Assembly: GCA_963695445.1 (NCBI GenBank)
Contig: CAVOGV010000054.1
Coordinates: forward strand, 1-64,000
DNA length: 64,000 nucleotides
Reading direction: 5' to 3'
DNA from: Thiohalocapsa sp963695445
Lineage (GTDB): Bacteria; Pseudomonadota; Gammaproteobacteria; Chromatiales; Chromatiaceae
Each line of letters starts with the position of its first letter. Within the stretch, counting starts at the first letter, position 1. The notes beneath the pieces are model-generated. The model ran no database searches. It saw only the letters and a program-made list of their open reading frames with translations, and was not told the DNA's origin. Shown here piece by piece: positions 9,243 to 18,056 of the stretch. The position numbers and the translations under genes are program-made.

Positions 9243-9527
9243 ATGCCCCGAGCAGAATTGATCGGCCGCCTCGCAGCGCAGCAGCGCCATCTCACTGCTT
9301 AGGATGTCGAATTGGCGGTGAAGATGATCTTCGATCGGCTGTCTGACGCCCTTAACCGTGGCGAGCGCATCGAGATCCGCGGCTTTGGTGCCTTCTCTCT
9401 GCGTACCCGCGAGTCGAGGGTCGGACGCAACCCCAGGACGGGCGAGCCGGTTGCCGTGCTCGCCAAGCGCATCCTGTACTTTCGCCCCGGCAAGGAGTTG
9501 CGCGAGCGGGTGGATTTTGCGCAATGA
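9243..9527 (+). pseudogene. IHF beta-like gene with internal amber codon
   Basis: Integration host factor beta-type DNA-bending protein. From ATG 9243 the frame reads MPRAELIGRLAAQQRHLTA, then TAG at 9300-9302, then DVELAVKMIFDRLSDAL in the same frame. It continues to RIEIRGFGAFSLRTRE and VGRNPRTGEPV (the DNA-intercalating arm) and ends GKELRERVDF. Without the TAG the length is 94 aa, the usual IhfB size, and the stop sits where IhfB proteins carry a polar residue such as Lys or Gln. Everything else, including the arm, is conserved. It has no rpsA upstream, unlike the usual ihfB locus, so it is probably a second copy. A shortened product could start at TTG 9312. Confidence 0.85.
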
Positions 9528-10330
9528 CGGATCTAGATTTCCTTGCTTACGCTCCGAAACGGTTGTGAGAAAGAGCACCATGCCAGTCTTCTGCAGTGCT
9601 TTGGTATGCCGAAGCTGGCCGCCGCCAAACTGTCGGCGAGGGCAGCTTACGTCCCGGTATAAGGCCCGTAATGGCGGCTGCGGTTCGATGTTTCCCAGCG
9701 CGGTGAGTCAAAGTCTCCTGTTGTCTGGCAGTCGCTGCTGGCCGCGTTAGAAGACTCTGTTTAGACGTCATCGCTGGGGTGCGCGAGTTCCGCGAGCTGA
9801 TAATCGAGATCGGCGAGAACCTCCACGTTCGGGTGCCGCGAATCCCAGAATCACATCCTAGCTGCTGGCGTTCAACAACTGGAGTGCGGCGGGAGTTTGA
9901 CAACGCAGACAGATTCGTCCGCGGTCACGGACGTTCCTCATCATGGCGCAAAGCCTGGCGGTGATGGACTGGATGGACTGGATGATCTTAAACCGGCTGC
10001 TCCAGACCGTATTCCTGCCCGAATAATCACGCTAGTGAGCCCTAGCACAGGGTCTACTTGGCGCGAGAGAGCAGGTCCAGCTGGATAGCTCGACCTTGAC
10101 GTGTCTCCCTCTTCGTACTATCCGTAAGGATGCTCTTTGCTTGCAGGCGAGTCCTGCCTAAAAGGCAAATGTCGCCCCCATCGAGCGGATGCTCAGCGAT
10201 GTCGGTCAGCCGCCGCGGCCCCAGCGCGCTCCCTTGCGTGCGGATGACGTACCTCGGAAGATCGACCGGAGCACAGCAAGGCGGCGCCACATAGACTCGC
10301 GTACTGTTTCGCCAAACGGAGGAGGAAACC
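9528..10330. other. Intergenic stretch, no supported gene
   Basis: 803 bases. Short frames on both strands without motifs. A strong GGAGGA at the right end belongs to the next gene. Confidence 0.4.
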
Positions 10331-11095
10331 ATGCCGAAGTGCGAGTATGCCCGAGACTCCGAGAAGTACCCGCGGCCAAACTATCCAGGCGAAGTCTACG
10401 TTGAGTTCGACGACATCCCCCCGGTCCGCTTGCAGACCGTCACGGCGAAGAAGGATCCGAGTTGGCTTGAGCGCTTGTTGCTTGCCACCAAGCCCAGGGT
10501 CTTTTCGCTAGGCGGGGATTGGTGCATCAAGTTGGACAACGTCGCCTATGATCCACGCCTCAACGGCTCGATCGTCATTCCCGAAAAGGACGAAACTGGC
10601 GAAACAATCATTTTCGACGGCGCCTCTATCCCCCTGCCCTGGCTGGTAAGCTTGCTGACCCTCGGAATTTTGCGGCCCCTCGGCTTGATGCTCACGGCGT
10701 CATTGGTGCACGATTACGCCTTTAAGTTCGGCCACCTGATCAAGGACGACGGCACCGTCGTGGAGGTCGAGCGAGACATCACGGACCGACTGTTTCGTGA
10801 CATCATCATCAGCACCAATGGCCTGTCCGTCGTCGGCTATCTCGCCTGGATCGCCGTTCGCCTCGGATGGCCATTCGTCAAGTACAACGGCAAGAGGATG
10901 GGCGGCAAGCCCCCCGTGATTCAGTACCTCACCCTGCTGATCGTCATCGCACTGTTCATCACCATCGATTTCGGTATCGATATCGAGGAGTTCGTAACAG
11001 GCCTGGTTGGCCTGTATGCCGCGGTCTTCGCTGTCACCTCGTTCTTTGATAGGAGCCAACTCGTCGCCAGAACCAAGGACAACCCCAGCCGATAG
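10331..11095 (+). CDS. DUF1353-like protein with C-terminal membrane segment
   Basis: 254 aa, with GGAGGAAACC directly before the ATG. Residues about 55-150 carry the pattern of DUF1353 proteins: IVIPEKDETGETIIFDGASIP, then a histidine-aspartate LVHDYAF, then a conserved acidic stretch (DRLFRDIIISTNG). This core is common in phage and hypothetical proteins and its function is unknown. The C-terminal third adds hydrophobic segments (YLTLLIVIALFITIDFGI and FVTGLVGLYAAVFAVTSFF), probably two membrane helices, which ordinary DUF1353 proteins lack. No operon partner in the same direction. Confidence 0.75.
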   Translation: MPKCEYARDSEKYPRPNYPGEVYVEFDDIPPVRLQTVTAKKDPSWLERLLLATKPRVFSLGGDWCIKLDNVAYDPRLNGSIVIPEKDETGETIIFDGASIPLPWLVSLLTLGILRPLGLMLTASLVHDYAFKFGHLIKDDGTVVEVERDITDRLFRDIIISTNGLSVVGYLAWIAVRLGWPFVKYNGKRMGGKPPVIQYLTLLIVIALFITIDFGIDIEEFVTGLVGLYAAVFAVTSFFDRSQLVARTKDNPSR

Positions 11096-11184
11096 CCGAA
11101 CCTAAGGTCATCGTATGGCAAGGATCAGCGTTATCGACCAACCGGCTAGTCACCTGAGGGACAGTTGTGGGCACCGATCTCGTG

Positions 11185-11889
11185 CTAGCTGCTGAGATAG
11201 CGAGCGTTGCCCTGCACCCAAGCGAGATGGAGCTGTATGCCAGCGCGCGCGCCAACCGAGATCAAGGCGTTTTTTAGAGGATCGCCGCCCATAAGCCTGT
11301 CAAACGCCGCGTAGTCCTGATACCACTCGCTCGACTGAATGAATGAATGGATCAGCATGACGGCGTGCGTGGCGTTGAATCGTTGCGCCTCAATGATCGC
11401 GGATACCGTTCGATGCAACAGCTGGTAGCGGATTGACTCCGGCACGCAATCCACGAGTCCCGTCTTCGTGACCTCGCGCAAGTCCTCGAATCGCCAACCG
11501 GCCTGCCCCGCGACCACACGCTCGGCGTGGCCTGCGCAAAGTAGCCGCAGAACGCGCGGGAACGTATCTCCGACCTTCTCGACGTAGTGCAACCAGTAAA
11601 GCCTGGCATCGGTCAGCGCGGCGAAATAGGTGCGAATCTCGAGGATCTCCGCGGTCTCTTGTCGATCACGGTCCCAGCCCGCGAAGCAGAAGGCGACCTT
11701 GCCCTCCCAGTGCAGCGCCATTTCCGGACTGTCCGAGAGCAGTTCGAGCTTCTCGACCATTGGCCGGATGTCGCAGCGGTCGGCCGACTCAAGGGTGATC
11801 TCCAGGGCCAGCAGTTTGTCTTTGGCCGGCGACAGACGCGCAAGTGGGTAGAGAGGGTTGCGGCCAGCGTTCGGTGAATGGTCGTTCAT
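11185..11889 (-). CDS. Conserved hypothetical (possibly DUF6946-like)
   Basis: 234 aa from ATG 11889 (MNDHSPNAGRN); the frame extends upstream but the extra part looks non-coding. The C-terminal half has the pattern RYQLLHRTVSAIIEAQRF, then AVMLIHSFIQSSEWYQDYAAFDRLMG, then GIQLHLAWVQG. This resembles a family I know only as a domain of unknown function (DUF6946), some members of which sit near restriction loci. No catalytic motif is certain. Not obviously in an operon; the next minus-strand gene upstream starts about 690 bases away. Confidence 0.55.
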   Translation of the reverse strand: MNDHSPNAGRNPLYPLARLSPAKDKLLALEITLESADRCDIRPMVEKLELLSDSPEMALHWEGKVAFCFAGWDRDRQETAEILEIRTYFAALTDARLYWLHYVEKVGDTFPRVLRLLCAGHAERVVAGQAGWRFEDLREVTKTGLVDCVPESIRYQLLHRTVSAIIEAQRFNATHAVMLIHSFIQSSEWYQDYAAFDRLMGGDPLKNALISVGARAGIQLHLAWVQGNARYLSS

Positions 11890-12110
11890 TGTATGCACTT
11901 CCGGAGGCGTATGCGTGCGCGGGATCGGGCGGTGCCAGGTGTCGGCGGAGACGGTGCATGACTTCTTGCTGACGCTTCGCGCGAGCGGCCGTTGTGCTTG
12001 CGGCATTTCTGAACACCGCCAAATTCCGAGCACATCGTCGCATCCGTCGCCCGCGCCTCGGCCGTGAAGATCGCGGTCGTGTCGCTCTTCAATACCGCGC
12101 CGTCACCGGC

Positions 12111-12575
12111 TCAGTGCCTCCGCGATGTCGGCTCGGACACGAGCCGTAGGTTTTCGAGATCGTTCTCCGCAAACTCCTGCTCGTAGCCATCGACGATCTC
12201 AAAGTGCCGCACGAACCGTTGCTGCTCACTCAAGACCGTCCCCGTTGCTGCCGCATCGGCGGCAAGGTCGCGCGCAGCAAGCCTGTCCGCCAACTGCGAC
12301 CAGAACATCCGCTCGTCGTACTCGCCGAGAAACCGCGCATACGCCGCACGCGCCTCGTACTCCGCGCTCTCGTAGTACTCGTCGTTCTGGGCGTCATAGC
12401 GAATGTCCCCCTCCATGCCCATCTCCTTGTAGTGTGAGAGCACCTTCTTCCGCAGCGCGTTGTACGGCTCCGTCTCCGCTTGTGGCCCCTCCTCGTGCGA
12501 ACGGATGATCCAGTCCCCGACGAGCAGCATCTCGACCAGCGTCTGATACTCCTTCTTGGTGAAATTGATCTTCAT
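12111..12575 (-). CDS. Conserved hypothetical protein
   Basis: 154 aa, start ATG 12575 (MKINFTKKEYQTLVEMLLVGDWII). Soluble, strongly acidic and rich in Glu, Asp and Tyr (DIRYDAQNDEYYESAEYEARAAYARF). It is predicted helical, with the middle resembling an acidic DNA-mimic or adaptor-like composition, but I recognise no family. The real start is preferred over the longer open frame because upstream codons are Arg/Gly-rich. It precedes the 234-aa hypothetical on the same strand. Confidence 0.6.
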   Translation of the reverse strand: MKINFTKKEYQTLVEMLLVGDWIIRSHEEGPQAETEPYNALRKKVLSHYKEMGMEGDIRYDAQNDEYYESAEYEARAAYARFLGEYDERMFWSQLADRLAARDLAADAAATGTVLSEQQRFVRHFEIVDGYEQEFAENDLENLRLVSEPTSRRH

Positions 12576-13114
12576 GCACGCTGACCTCGGCCCGCTCTGA
12601 GAAAAGCTCAATCGTACTCCTTCACCGCCGTTGTCACTGCCACGGCGGCACCGGGCGCCGCGTCGCGCCACAACCCACCTCCCCGTGATACGGTGTTATC
12701 GAAATCCAGGAACCCCTCATAAACGACACCAGCACATCCGCTGCACACGGCCTGCTTGAGACCGGTATGGCATTGCGTTCAACGGCCCCGCAGGTACGCA
12801 AGTCTGAAATCGACCGAGGGCGGCACCTGAACGAACGTCTCCCGACTGGCGGTTCTCGATCCGGACCTGTCGCCCCAGAACAGCGTTCCCAGCGTCAGCA
12901 ATCGGCCATTATGTTGAGCGCTACATAATGGCCGGTTGCGGATCCAACTGTGGCACGATCGACGTTCTTCACGGCGCGCTCCCGGCAGTCGCCGGAATAG
13001 AGAAATGCGGACAAAGTGGCGCCCATCCGTACGGAAACCTTGGCGAGGCAAACCAAGCGGCAACAAATAGGGCTTCGTGGTTGTTCCGTCGAATTCGGAT
13101 TACCTCAAGAGTGG
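12576..13114. other. Intergenic stretch with a strong palindrome
   Basis: 539 bases without a supported gene. Its one clear structure is the inverted repeat at 12903-12934. Confidence 0.5.
12903..12934. repeat. 12-bp perfect inverted repeat with 8-nt loop
   Basis: CGGCCATTATGT at 12903-12914, loop TGAGCGCT, then ACATAATGGCCG at 12923-12934. No T tract follows, so a simple terminator is unlikely. It could be an operator, a recombination end or a cruciform site. Confidence 0.85.
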
Positions 13115-13916
13115 CTAAGGCGCAACGGCAGGCAGCAGCGCGGCACCGAGCAGCAGTAGGGTTTCGGTCAGTTCCAGCAGCGCGCCGGCGCCGTCGCCGG
13201 TATAGCCGCCGAGACGCTGCAGCAGGCTGCGCCGCCAGGTCCAGTAGACCGCCAACGCCAATAGCGGCAACGCCAGGCCGAGCGGACCAAACGCGAGCAC
13301 GGCCAGCAGCGCCGCGACACCCCAGCTGAGCAGGACCACCAGCCAGGCGGTGGGTCGGTGCAGATGTGAACGCATCGCGGCGCCCATGCCGTCCGCTCGC
13401 GCGTAGGGCGTGGTCAGCGCCAACAGCAGCAATTGCGCCCGGGCCAACGCGGGCAGCCACGCCAGCACCAGGGCGGCTCCGATGCCGGCGCCCTCCATTA
13501 GCGCCGCGCTGCCGGCGAACTTGCCGAGCAGCGCCAGCACCAGCGCGACCACACCCATGGCGCCGGTACGTGGGTCCTTCAGGATCTCGAGGGTGCGCGC
13601 GCGGCTGCCGAGGCCACCCACCCAGGCATCGGCGCAGTCGGCGAGGCCGTCGAGGTGCAGCGCACCGGTGGACCAGACCCAGAAGATCAGCAGCACCGCG
13701 GCGGCGGCCAGGGTCGGCGCGTCCTGCAGCAACAGCGCGAGACCGGCCAAGGCCGCGCCGAGCAGCAGCCCGATCAGCGGGTAGAACAGTGCCGCGCGAC
13801 CCATCTCCGGCCCGAGTTCGCGCCGCACTGGGCATGCCCGGGTCCGGCAGCGGCCAACGGGTCAGGAAGCGCCCGGCGAACAGCAGGGCGCGCCAGACGG
13901 CACCGGCATTGATCAA
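13115..13916 (-). CDS. cobS: Adenosylcobinamide-GDP ribazoletransferase (frameshifted near start)
   Basis: Integral membrane enzyme joining adenosylcobinamide-GDP and alpha-ribazole(-P) in the last step of B12 assembly. The N-terminus (ATG 13916, MINAGAVWRALLFAGRFLTRWPLP) and the body (ELGPEMGRAALFYPLIGLLLG, then LHLDGLADCADAWVGG with the conserved Asp residues, then DPRTGAMGVVAL) are in different frames. An extra base at about 13825-13830 separates them. Joined length is about 265 aa, normal for CobS. It starts 22 bp after the DUF808 gene and belongs with the cobOUTC cluster upstream. The body is undamaged, so an artefactual indel is likely. Confidence 0.9.
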
Positions 13917-13938
13917 AAGAGTTGCCTCGACTGGCCCA

Positions 13939-14868
13939 TCAGGCAGGGGCCGTGCCGCGTAGCCGGTTGACCCCGGTCACCGCGGCGAGCACCAGGGCAC
14001 CGGCGACGACCCCGACCAGGCCATTGGCCAGCAGCGGCAGCAGCGTGCCGGCCGCCGGCAGCGCGTGTGCTAACTCGGCCAGGTGTTGGATACCATGGTG
14101 CAGTGCTGGAATGCCGTGCACCAAAATCCCGCCGCCGACCAGGAACATCGCGATCATTCCCAGCACCGACAGGCTCTTCATCAGGTGCGGGGCGGTCCAC
14201 AGTAAACCGCGGCCGACCGCACGCAGCAGCCGCGGCCAAGCACCCTGCCCCTGTCGTTGGCTCAGATAGAGCCCGGCGTCGTCCAGCTTGACGATGCCAC
14301 CGACCAGGCCATAGACGCCGATGGTCATCACCAGCGCGATGCCGGATAACACGGCGACCTGCGTGCCAAACGCCGCATCGGCGACGATCCCGAGTGTGAT
14401 GACGACGATCTCCGCGGACAGGATGAAATCGGTCCGAATCGCGCCCTTGATCTTCTTCTGCTCAAGCGCTTTGAGGTCGGTTTCCGGCTCCGCCAGCGCC
14501 TTTGCCAATTCCGCCCGATGCGCGTCGTCCTCCGGGTGCAGCCACTTTTGCAACAGTTTTTCGATGCCTTCGAAGCACAGGAACAGGCCGCCCAGCATCA
14601 GCAGGGGCGTGATGGCCCAGGGCGCGATGAAACTGATCAGCAGCGCGGCCGGCACCAAGATCAGCTTGTTCAGCAGCGACCCCTTGAACACCGCCCACAC
14701 CACGGGCAGCTCCCGCGCCGCGCGCACGCCGGCGACCTGCTCGGCATTCACCGCCAGGTCGTCGCCCAGCACGGCCGCGGTCTTGCGTGCGGCAACCTTG
14801 GTCAGAATAGCGACGTCGTCGAGTACCGAGGCAATATCGTCGAGCAGGACGAGCAGGCTGGTGGCCAT
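13939..14868 (-). CDS. DUF808 family membrane protein
   Basis: 309 aa, start ATG 14868 (MATSLLVLLDDIASVLDDVAILTKVAARKTAAVLGDDLAVN). This N-terminus is highly characteristic of DUF808 (YedI-type) inner-membrane proteins. Several membrane segments follow, for example LLNKLILVPAALLISFIAPWAITPLLMLGGLFLCFEG, then ADAAFGTQVAVLSGIALVMTIG, and the C-terminal LLANGLVGVVAGALVLAAVTG. The function of the family is unknown. It lies between cobC and cobS on the same strand, 22 bp from cobS, so it is probably cotranscribed with the B12 genes. Confidence 0.9.
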   Translation of the reverse strand: MATSLLVLLDDIASVLDDVAILTKVAARKTAAVLGDDLAVNAEQVAGVRAARELPVVWAVFKGSLLNKLILVPAALLISFIAPWAITPLLMLGGLFLCFEGIEKLLQKWLHPEDDAHRAELAKALAEPETDLKALEQKKIKGAIRTDFILSAEIVVITLGIVADAAFGTQVAVLSGIALVMTIGVYGLVGGIVKLDDAGLYLSQRQGQGAWPRLLRAVGRGLLWTAPHLMKSLSVLGMIAMFLVGGGILVHGIPALHHGIQHLAELAHALPAAGTLLPLLANGLVGVVAGALVLAAVTGVNRLRGTAPA

Positions 14869-15203
14869 GGGATTCCTTTTCTGATTGGCAGGGGTTTGAG
14901 GATGGGCGGCGGGGCCAAGGGCCAAGGGCCAAGGGCCAAGGGCCAAGGGCCCAGGAAAATTCTACAACGCCTCGTAGGAAGAGAATCCGAATTTTGCGCT
15001 GATCGTTTACGAAACCGTCGAAAATAGCGGCGCTAGGCCCTCTGCCCTCTCCGCCATAACCCACTCGACCAGCAACAAGACGGCGTGCTTTCGTTGCGCC
15101 AGGCGCTCAAATGAATCCAGCAATTGGACCCACAGCTCGAACCGGTGCACGGTGATCTCGCGGCACGCAGAAATAGCGTAGCGGCACACCGCAGGGGCCG
15201 GCG
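14869..15203. other. Intergenic region between cobC and DUF808
   Basis: 335 bases; contains the GGCCAAG heptamer array and no supported gene. The minus-strand 60-codon frame at 15007-15189 shows no family motif. Confidence 0.5.
14913..14954. repeat. GGCCAAG heptamer array (five perfect plus one variant)
   Basis: Five head-to-tail GGCCAAG units occupy 14913-14947, followed by GGCCCAG. The same heptamer family (GGCCAAG, GGCCGAG, GGCCTAG and their complements) recurs near 18.2, 21.0, 30.6, 48.3 and 50.2 kb. Confidence 0.9.
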
Positions 15204-15827
15204 CTAAGTGCTTTGCAGATGCGCTCGCCTCACAAGGAGCCGTGTCGGATGAGGCTCGGGCCGACCACCGCCGGTGGGTACGCGCAGGCGCGTGCGGCAG
15301 GCGGGCGGGACTTCCAGCAGCAGCAGCGCGTCGGCGGCAAGGCCAAGCACCTCACCGATGATGACGCGAATCACCCCGCCATGGGTGACGATGAGCGGAT
15401 TGGCGTCGTCGCCGGCCAACAGCTGCTGCCAGCCATGGCGGACGCGTTCGCAAAAGTCGGCGAAGGGTTCGGCGTCGGGCGGGTCGTAGCCGAGAGGATC
15501 GGCCCAGAAGCGGGACAGGTCTTCGATGGGGATCTGATCCGCGCGCAGGCCTTCCCAGGCGCCGAAGCCGCGTTCGCGAAAGTCCGGCATCGGCGCCGAT
15601 GGCAGCTGACGCAGCGCCGCCAGTTCTTGGGCGAAGGCGGCGCAGCGCAGCGCCGGGGAGTGCAGGATGCGATCCCAGCTGGCCTGGCCCGCGGCCGCAT
15701 CGGCGGCGATGGCGGCGCGCATCTGCCCCCAGCCCTGCTCCGCCAGCGGGTCGTCGTGGCTGCCGCGAAAGCGTCCGCCGCCTTGGACTTCGCCATGGCG
15801 CAGCAGATCAATGAGTCGGTCAGCCAT
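15204..15827 (-). CDS. cobC: Histidine phosphatase, probable alpha-ribazole phosphatase
   Basis: 207 aa phosphoglycerate-mutase-type phosphatase. The catalytic RHG box is in LIDLLRHGEVQGGGRF (residues 5-20), the acid/base region DFRERGFGAWEGL is mid-protein, and the second histidine is in PLIVTHGGVIRVIIGEVLG. Start ATG 15827 overlaps the end of cobT by a few bases, indicating translational coupling. In this context it should dephosphorylate alpha-ribazole-5'-phosphate (or adenosylcobalamin-5'-phosphate). The last ~25 residues are Arg/Pro-rich and beyond the usual family end, so the true stop may have been altered by an indel. Confidence 0.85.
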   Translation of the reverse strand: MADRLIDLLRHGEVQGGGRFRGSHDDPLAEQGWGQMRAAIAADAAAGQASWDRILHSPALRCAAFAQELAALRQLPSAPMPDFRERGFGAWEGLRADQIPIEDLSRFWADPLGYDPPDAEPFADFCERVRHGWQQLLAGDDANPLIVTHGGVIRVIIGEVLGLAADALLLLEVPPACRTRLRVPTGGGRPEPHPTRLLVRRAHLQST

Positions 15828-16867
15828 CGGCGACGCCGGCCTCGGCGAAGGTCGCCATGTCGGCATGCAGGGCGCAGGCCAGGCGCAGCAGCGGCACGGC
15901 GACGGCGGCGCCGCTGCCTTCGCCGAGACGCATGCCGAGGTCCAGCAGGGGGCGTTGATCCAAGGCGTCGACCACGGCGACGATGGCCCGGCTCCGCGGA
16001 GACATGCGCCAGCAACATCCAGTCGCCGGCGCCGGCGCAGAGGCGGGTCGCGGCCAGCGCGGCGACGGAGCTGATGAAGCCATCGACGAGTATGGGCAGG
16101 CGCCGTTGCGCGCAGGCGCAGTAGGCACCGGTGAGCGCGGCGATCTCGAAGCCGCCGAGGCGCATCAGCGCCGCAAAGGGGTCAGCGAGGTAGGGTCGGT
16201 GCAGCGCCAGCGCCTGCTCGATAACGAGCTGCTTGCGGGCGACGCCAGCGGCATCGAGCCCGGTACCGGGGCCGACCAGCGCCGCGGCGGGCAGCTCCAG
16301 CAATGCGCAGGCCAGCGCCGCGGCGGCGGTGGTGTTGCCGATGCCCATCTCGCCGCCGATGAATAGGTCGGCGCCGGCGTCCAGCGCTCGCCCAATCGCC
16401 GCACCACCCTCATCCAACGCGCGCCGCAGCTGCGGCTCGGTCATCGCTGGTCCTCGGGCAAGATTGGCGCTGCCCGGCGCAATCACGGCGCTGCGGATGT
16501 CCGGGTGCGCGGGCACCGGCGCAACGGTGCCGAGATCGACCAGTTCGATGCCGGCACCAAGCTGCCGGGCAAGCACGCTGATGGCGGCGCCACCAGCGGC
16601 CATGTTGGCTACCATCTGCGCGGTGACCGCCTGCGGAAAGGCCGATACGCCGTCGGCGGCGACGCCATGATCGGCGGCGAACACGCAGATCCGCACCTGC
16701 TCCAACGCTGGCCGCGCCCTGCCCTGCATCGCGGCCAGCCGCAGCGCGACATCCTCCAGCCGGCCGAGCGCACCCGCGGGCTTGGTGAGTTGTGCCTGGC
16801 GTTCGGCCGCGGCGTCGCGGGCGGCCTGATCCAGTTCAGCGGCGGGAGTGCGGTACCAGTCGGTCAT
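15820..16867 (-). CDS. cobT: Nicotinate-nucleotide-DMB phosphoribosyltransferase (frameshifted)
   Basis: Makes alpha-ribazole-5'-phosphate from NaMN and dimethylbenzimidazole. Start ATG 16867. Landmarks: LTKPAGALGRLEDVALRLAA near the N-terminus, CVFAADHGVAADGVSAFPQAVT, then FIGGEMGIGNTTAAAAL, then VDGFISSVAALAA. The frame shifts at about 15990-16005, within AEPGHR, into the frame carrying QRPLLDLGMRLGEGSGAAVAVPLL, which contains the family's catalytic-Glu segment GEGSGA. It ends at 15820. Joined length is about 350 aa, as expected. Apart from the single lesion it is complete. Confidence 0.9.
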
Positions 16868-16900
16868 TGTGGTCTCGTCGATGGCTGGCCGGGGGGTCGA

Positions 16901-17445
16901 TCAGGGCGCGACGCCCTTGATCGGCATCGGCGAGGCCCGCGACGGTCAGGATCACGCGGTCGCATTCGGCCGCCAGCGCTTGATGCAGCGCACCGGCGAG
17001 GTCACAGTAACGGCGGCTCAGCGGGTCCATCGGAATCACGCCCATGTTGACCTCATTGGCGACGAAGATGAGCTGTCCCGGCAGCGTCGGTAGCCGGGTA
17101 TGCAAGGCATCGAAGTTCCTGCTGCAGGCGCAGCTCGTCGTCGTTGCACAGCAGATTGGTCAGCCACAGCGTGAGGCACTCGACCAACACGCAGCGCCCC
17201 TCCGCGCAGACATCGGCCAGGGTCGCGGCGAGCTGCAATGGCTCTTCCACCAGATGCCAGTCCGCTGGACGGCGGGCACGGTGGGCCGCGATGCGGGCTC
17301 GCATCTCGTCGTCCCCGGCCAGTGCCGTGGCCAGATAGGTGACCGGCAGCCCGGATTCCCGTGCTAGGCGTTCCGCAAGTCGGCTCTTGCCGGAACGAAC
17401 GCCTCCAAGGATCAGCGTGGTCCGAGCGTCCGGGCTGATCGGCAT
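16901..17445 (-). CDS. cobU: Adenosylcobinamide kinase / guanylyltransferase (two frameshifts)
   Basis: Bifunctional CobU/CobP enzyme converting adenosylcobinamide to its GDP form. Start ATG 17445; the P-loop LILGGVRSGKSRLAE (residues 11-25) and the guanylate-accepting His region RPADWHLVEEP are in the first frame, as is VLVECLTLWLTNLL. At about 17105-17110 the frame changes to LPTLPGQLIFVANEVNMGVIPMDPLSRRYCDLAG, the conserved NEVG-like block. A further extra base near 16935 must be removed to reach the natural end GLPMPIKGVAP and stop at 16901. Joined length is about 180 aa. ATG overlaps the cobO stop (TGATG). Confidence 0.88.
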
Positions 17446-18056
17446 CAGAGCTCGATGCCCTTTTGTGCCTGCACGCCGGCGTCGAACGCGTGCTTGATGG
17501 GGCGCATCTCGGTGACGGTGTCGGCAATCTCGATCAGTTCCTTGGGCGCGGCACGGCCGGTGACCACCAGATGCTGACGCGGCGGGCGCTCGATCAGCGC
17601 GTCGAGCACCTCGTCCAGCGGCAACAGCCCCAGCTTGAGCACGATGTTGAGTTCATCGAGCACCAGCAGGTCGATGGATGGATCGGCCAGATACAGCTTG
17701 ACCTGCTCCCAGGCGCGCCGCGCGGTGCGCTTGTCCTGTTCCTGATCCTGCGTGTCCCAGGTGAAGCCGTCGCCCATGACCTGGTAGTCGACCTCCGGGA
17801 AGCGGCGGAAAAAGGTCTCCTCCCCGGTCGAGAAGCTGCCCTTGATGAACTGCACAACGGCAACGCGCATGCCGTGGCCAAGCGCCCGGGCCACCATGCC
17901 GAAGGCGGAAGAACTCTTGCCCTTGCCGTTGCCGGTGAGCACCAGCAGCACGCCGCGGTCGTCGGTGGCCAGGGCGACCTTCTGATCCACCAGCGCCTTG
18001 TGGCGTTGCATGCGGTTACGGTGACGGGCTTCGCGGTCGGGGTCGGATGTGGTCAT
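17445..18056 (-). CDS. cobO: Corrinoid adenosyltransferase, CobA/CobO/BtuR type
   Basis: ATP:corrinoid adenosyltransferase, 203 aa from ATG 18056 (MTTSDPDREARHRNRMQRHKAL). An N-terminal helix is followed by the P-loop LVLTGNGKGKSSSAFGM at about 38-54, then VVQFIKGSFSTGEE, the Walker-B-like LLVLDELNIVLKLGLL, and RPPRQHLVVTGRAAPKELIEIAD. The ending TEMRPIKHAFDAGVQAQKGIEL is exactly the family C-terminus. The stop overlaps the cobU start (TGATG), so the two are translationally coupled. It is the first enzyme gene after btuB in this minus-strand cluster. Confidence 0.96.
   Translation of the reverse strand: MTTSDPDREARHRNRMQRHKALVDQKVALATDDRGVLLVLTGNGKGKSSSAFGMVARALGHGMRVAVVQFIKGSFSTGEETFFRRFPEVDYQVMGDGFTWDTQDQEQDKRTARRAWEQVKLYLADPSIDLLVLDELNIVLKLGLLPLDEVLDALIERPPRQHLVVTGRAAPKELIEIADTVTEMRPIKHAFDAGVQAQKGIEL

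Noticed and set aside
15007..15189. 60-codon minus-strand frame upstream of the DUF808 gene
   Set aside because: Some helical character but no match to any small protein family I know and no ribosome site.
15371..15820. Continuation of the cobT frame through cobC to 498 codons, suggesting a fusion
   Set aside because: Past the frameshift the residues are Arg/Pro-rich nonsense, while the true CobT end and CobC lie in other frames.
15213..16124. 303-codon plus-strand open frame
   Set aside because: Antisense to cobC and cobT, which have clear motifs on the minus strand.
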